From Olleya marilimosa CAM030 (GTDB lineage Bacteria; Bacteroidota; Bacteroidia; Flavobacteriales; Flavobacteriaceae), in the NCBI RefSeq assembly GCF_000518485.1, contig NZ_JADR01000007.1, positions 186,001 to 250,000 of the forward strand: 64,000 nt of DNA, in the 5' to 3' direction. The first letter of the stretch is position 1, and each line of letters starts with the position of its first letter. The position numbers were made by a program, and so were the translations under genes. Shown here one piece after another: positions 63,883-64,000 of the stretch. The notes under the pieces were generated by a model. The model was not told the origin of the DNA. It made no database searches and worked only from the letters and a program-made list of their open reading frames with translations.

Positions 63883-64000
63883 ATGAAGCCATTTACCTTA
63901 ATAACAATTCTCTGTTTGTTTTTTGTAAGTTGTAATTCATCACAAAAAAATGACAGCTTAGTTTTAAAAGACAAACAAAATAAAAAAGCAATAATTGTGT
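63883..64000 (+). CDS. Start of a lipoprotein gene, cut by window edge
   Basis: Only the first 39 codons are present: MKPFTLITILCLFFVSC is a signal peptide with the lipobox FVSC (Cys17), followed by a polar linker NSSQKNDSLVLKDK and the start of a domain at KKAIIV. The downstream sequence is missing, so the family cannot be named; a strand-forming IIV after a basic stretch would fit hydrolases of several folds. It probably belongs to the same LacI-controlled locus as the receptor. Confidence 0.8.
   Translation, partial: MKPFTLITILCLFFVSCNSSQKNDSLVLKDKQNKKAIIV

Noticed and set aside
61164-64000. Calling the receptor and lipoprotein a SusC/SusD pair
   Set aside because: The receptor is shorter than SusC and the visible 39 codons of the lipoprotein do not show a SusD pattern; the rest is outside the window.

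Overview
The window reads as a chromosomal segment of a marine-type Flavobacteriaceae bacterium (phylum Bacteroidota). Supporting signs are the strongly AT-rich sequence, start codons without Shine-Dalgarno sequences, repeated promoter elements of the Bacteroidota type (TAnnTTTG, once with an upstream TTTG at the expected spacing), and lineage-typical genes. These include alternative complex III next to an aa3-type oxidase, a degradative-type HMG-CoA reductase paired with a GYDIA-family GHMP kinase, a DUF2723 protein, a GH92 locus and a TonB-dependent receptor next to a LacI regulator. The exact genus cannot be fixed from the sequence. About 44 protein genes and one tRNA (Gln) were found. I saw no rRNA, CRISPR array, insertion sequence, prophage or integrase.

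Layout. 1-2650: end of a CNNM/CorC-type membrane protein, then a PpiD/SurA-like foldase, closed by a bidirectional terminator. 2658-4861 (minus): two isoprenoid-precursor genes. 5009-8806: dipeptidyl peptidase IV and a POT peptide importer, an apparent extracellular peptide-harvesting pair. 8911-9459: secreted thioredoxin. 9467-14304 (minus): five-gene run surE, small membrane protein, lpxB, NlpC/P60 lipoprotein, comEC. 14459-20686: Prc protease, a lone OppC-like permease, YgiQ radical SAM protein, TspO-like membrane protein. 20690-27064 (minus): polA followed with almost no spacing by a NUDIX hydrolase and a PLD-SF2 helicase-DUF3427 protein, the best candidate here for an accessory, defence-like module. 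27160-32832 (minus): GH92 mannosidase, sugar importer and glycosylasparaginase, together a plausible N-glycan degradation operon.

33121-39737: metallophosphoesterase, a thioredoxin-fold protein without redox cysteines, polysaccharide deacetylase with a DUF2723 protein, tRNA-Gln with its own promoter and terminator, and a universal stress protein. 39829-44476: rimP-nusA-infB, headed by a promoter and a terminator-like hairpin just before rimP. 44495-44893 (minus): SPOR protein. 45061-56506: the complete electron-transfer block actA-F plus cytochrome oxidase subunits II and I. 56642-59974: ruvB, a cytochrome P450 and queG. 59979-64000: a LacI regulator, two perfect operators spaced 21 bp apart, a TonB-dependent receptor, a strong intergenic hairpin and the beginning of a lipoprotein gene cut by the window edge.

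Most of the window is core metabolism and cell-envelope biology. The points that deserve a second look are the polA-linked NUDIX/PLD-helicase pair, the rimP leader hairpin, the LacI double operator, the degenerate catalytic sites in ComEC and the second thioredoxin, and the N-glycan locus. No percentages, similarity scores or database matches were computed; family names rest on motif recognition.
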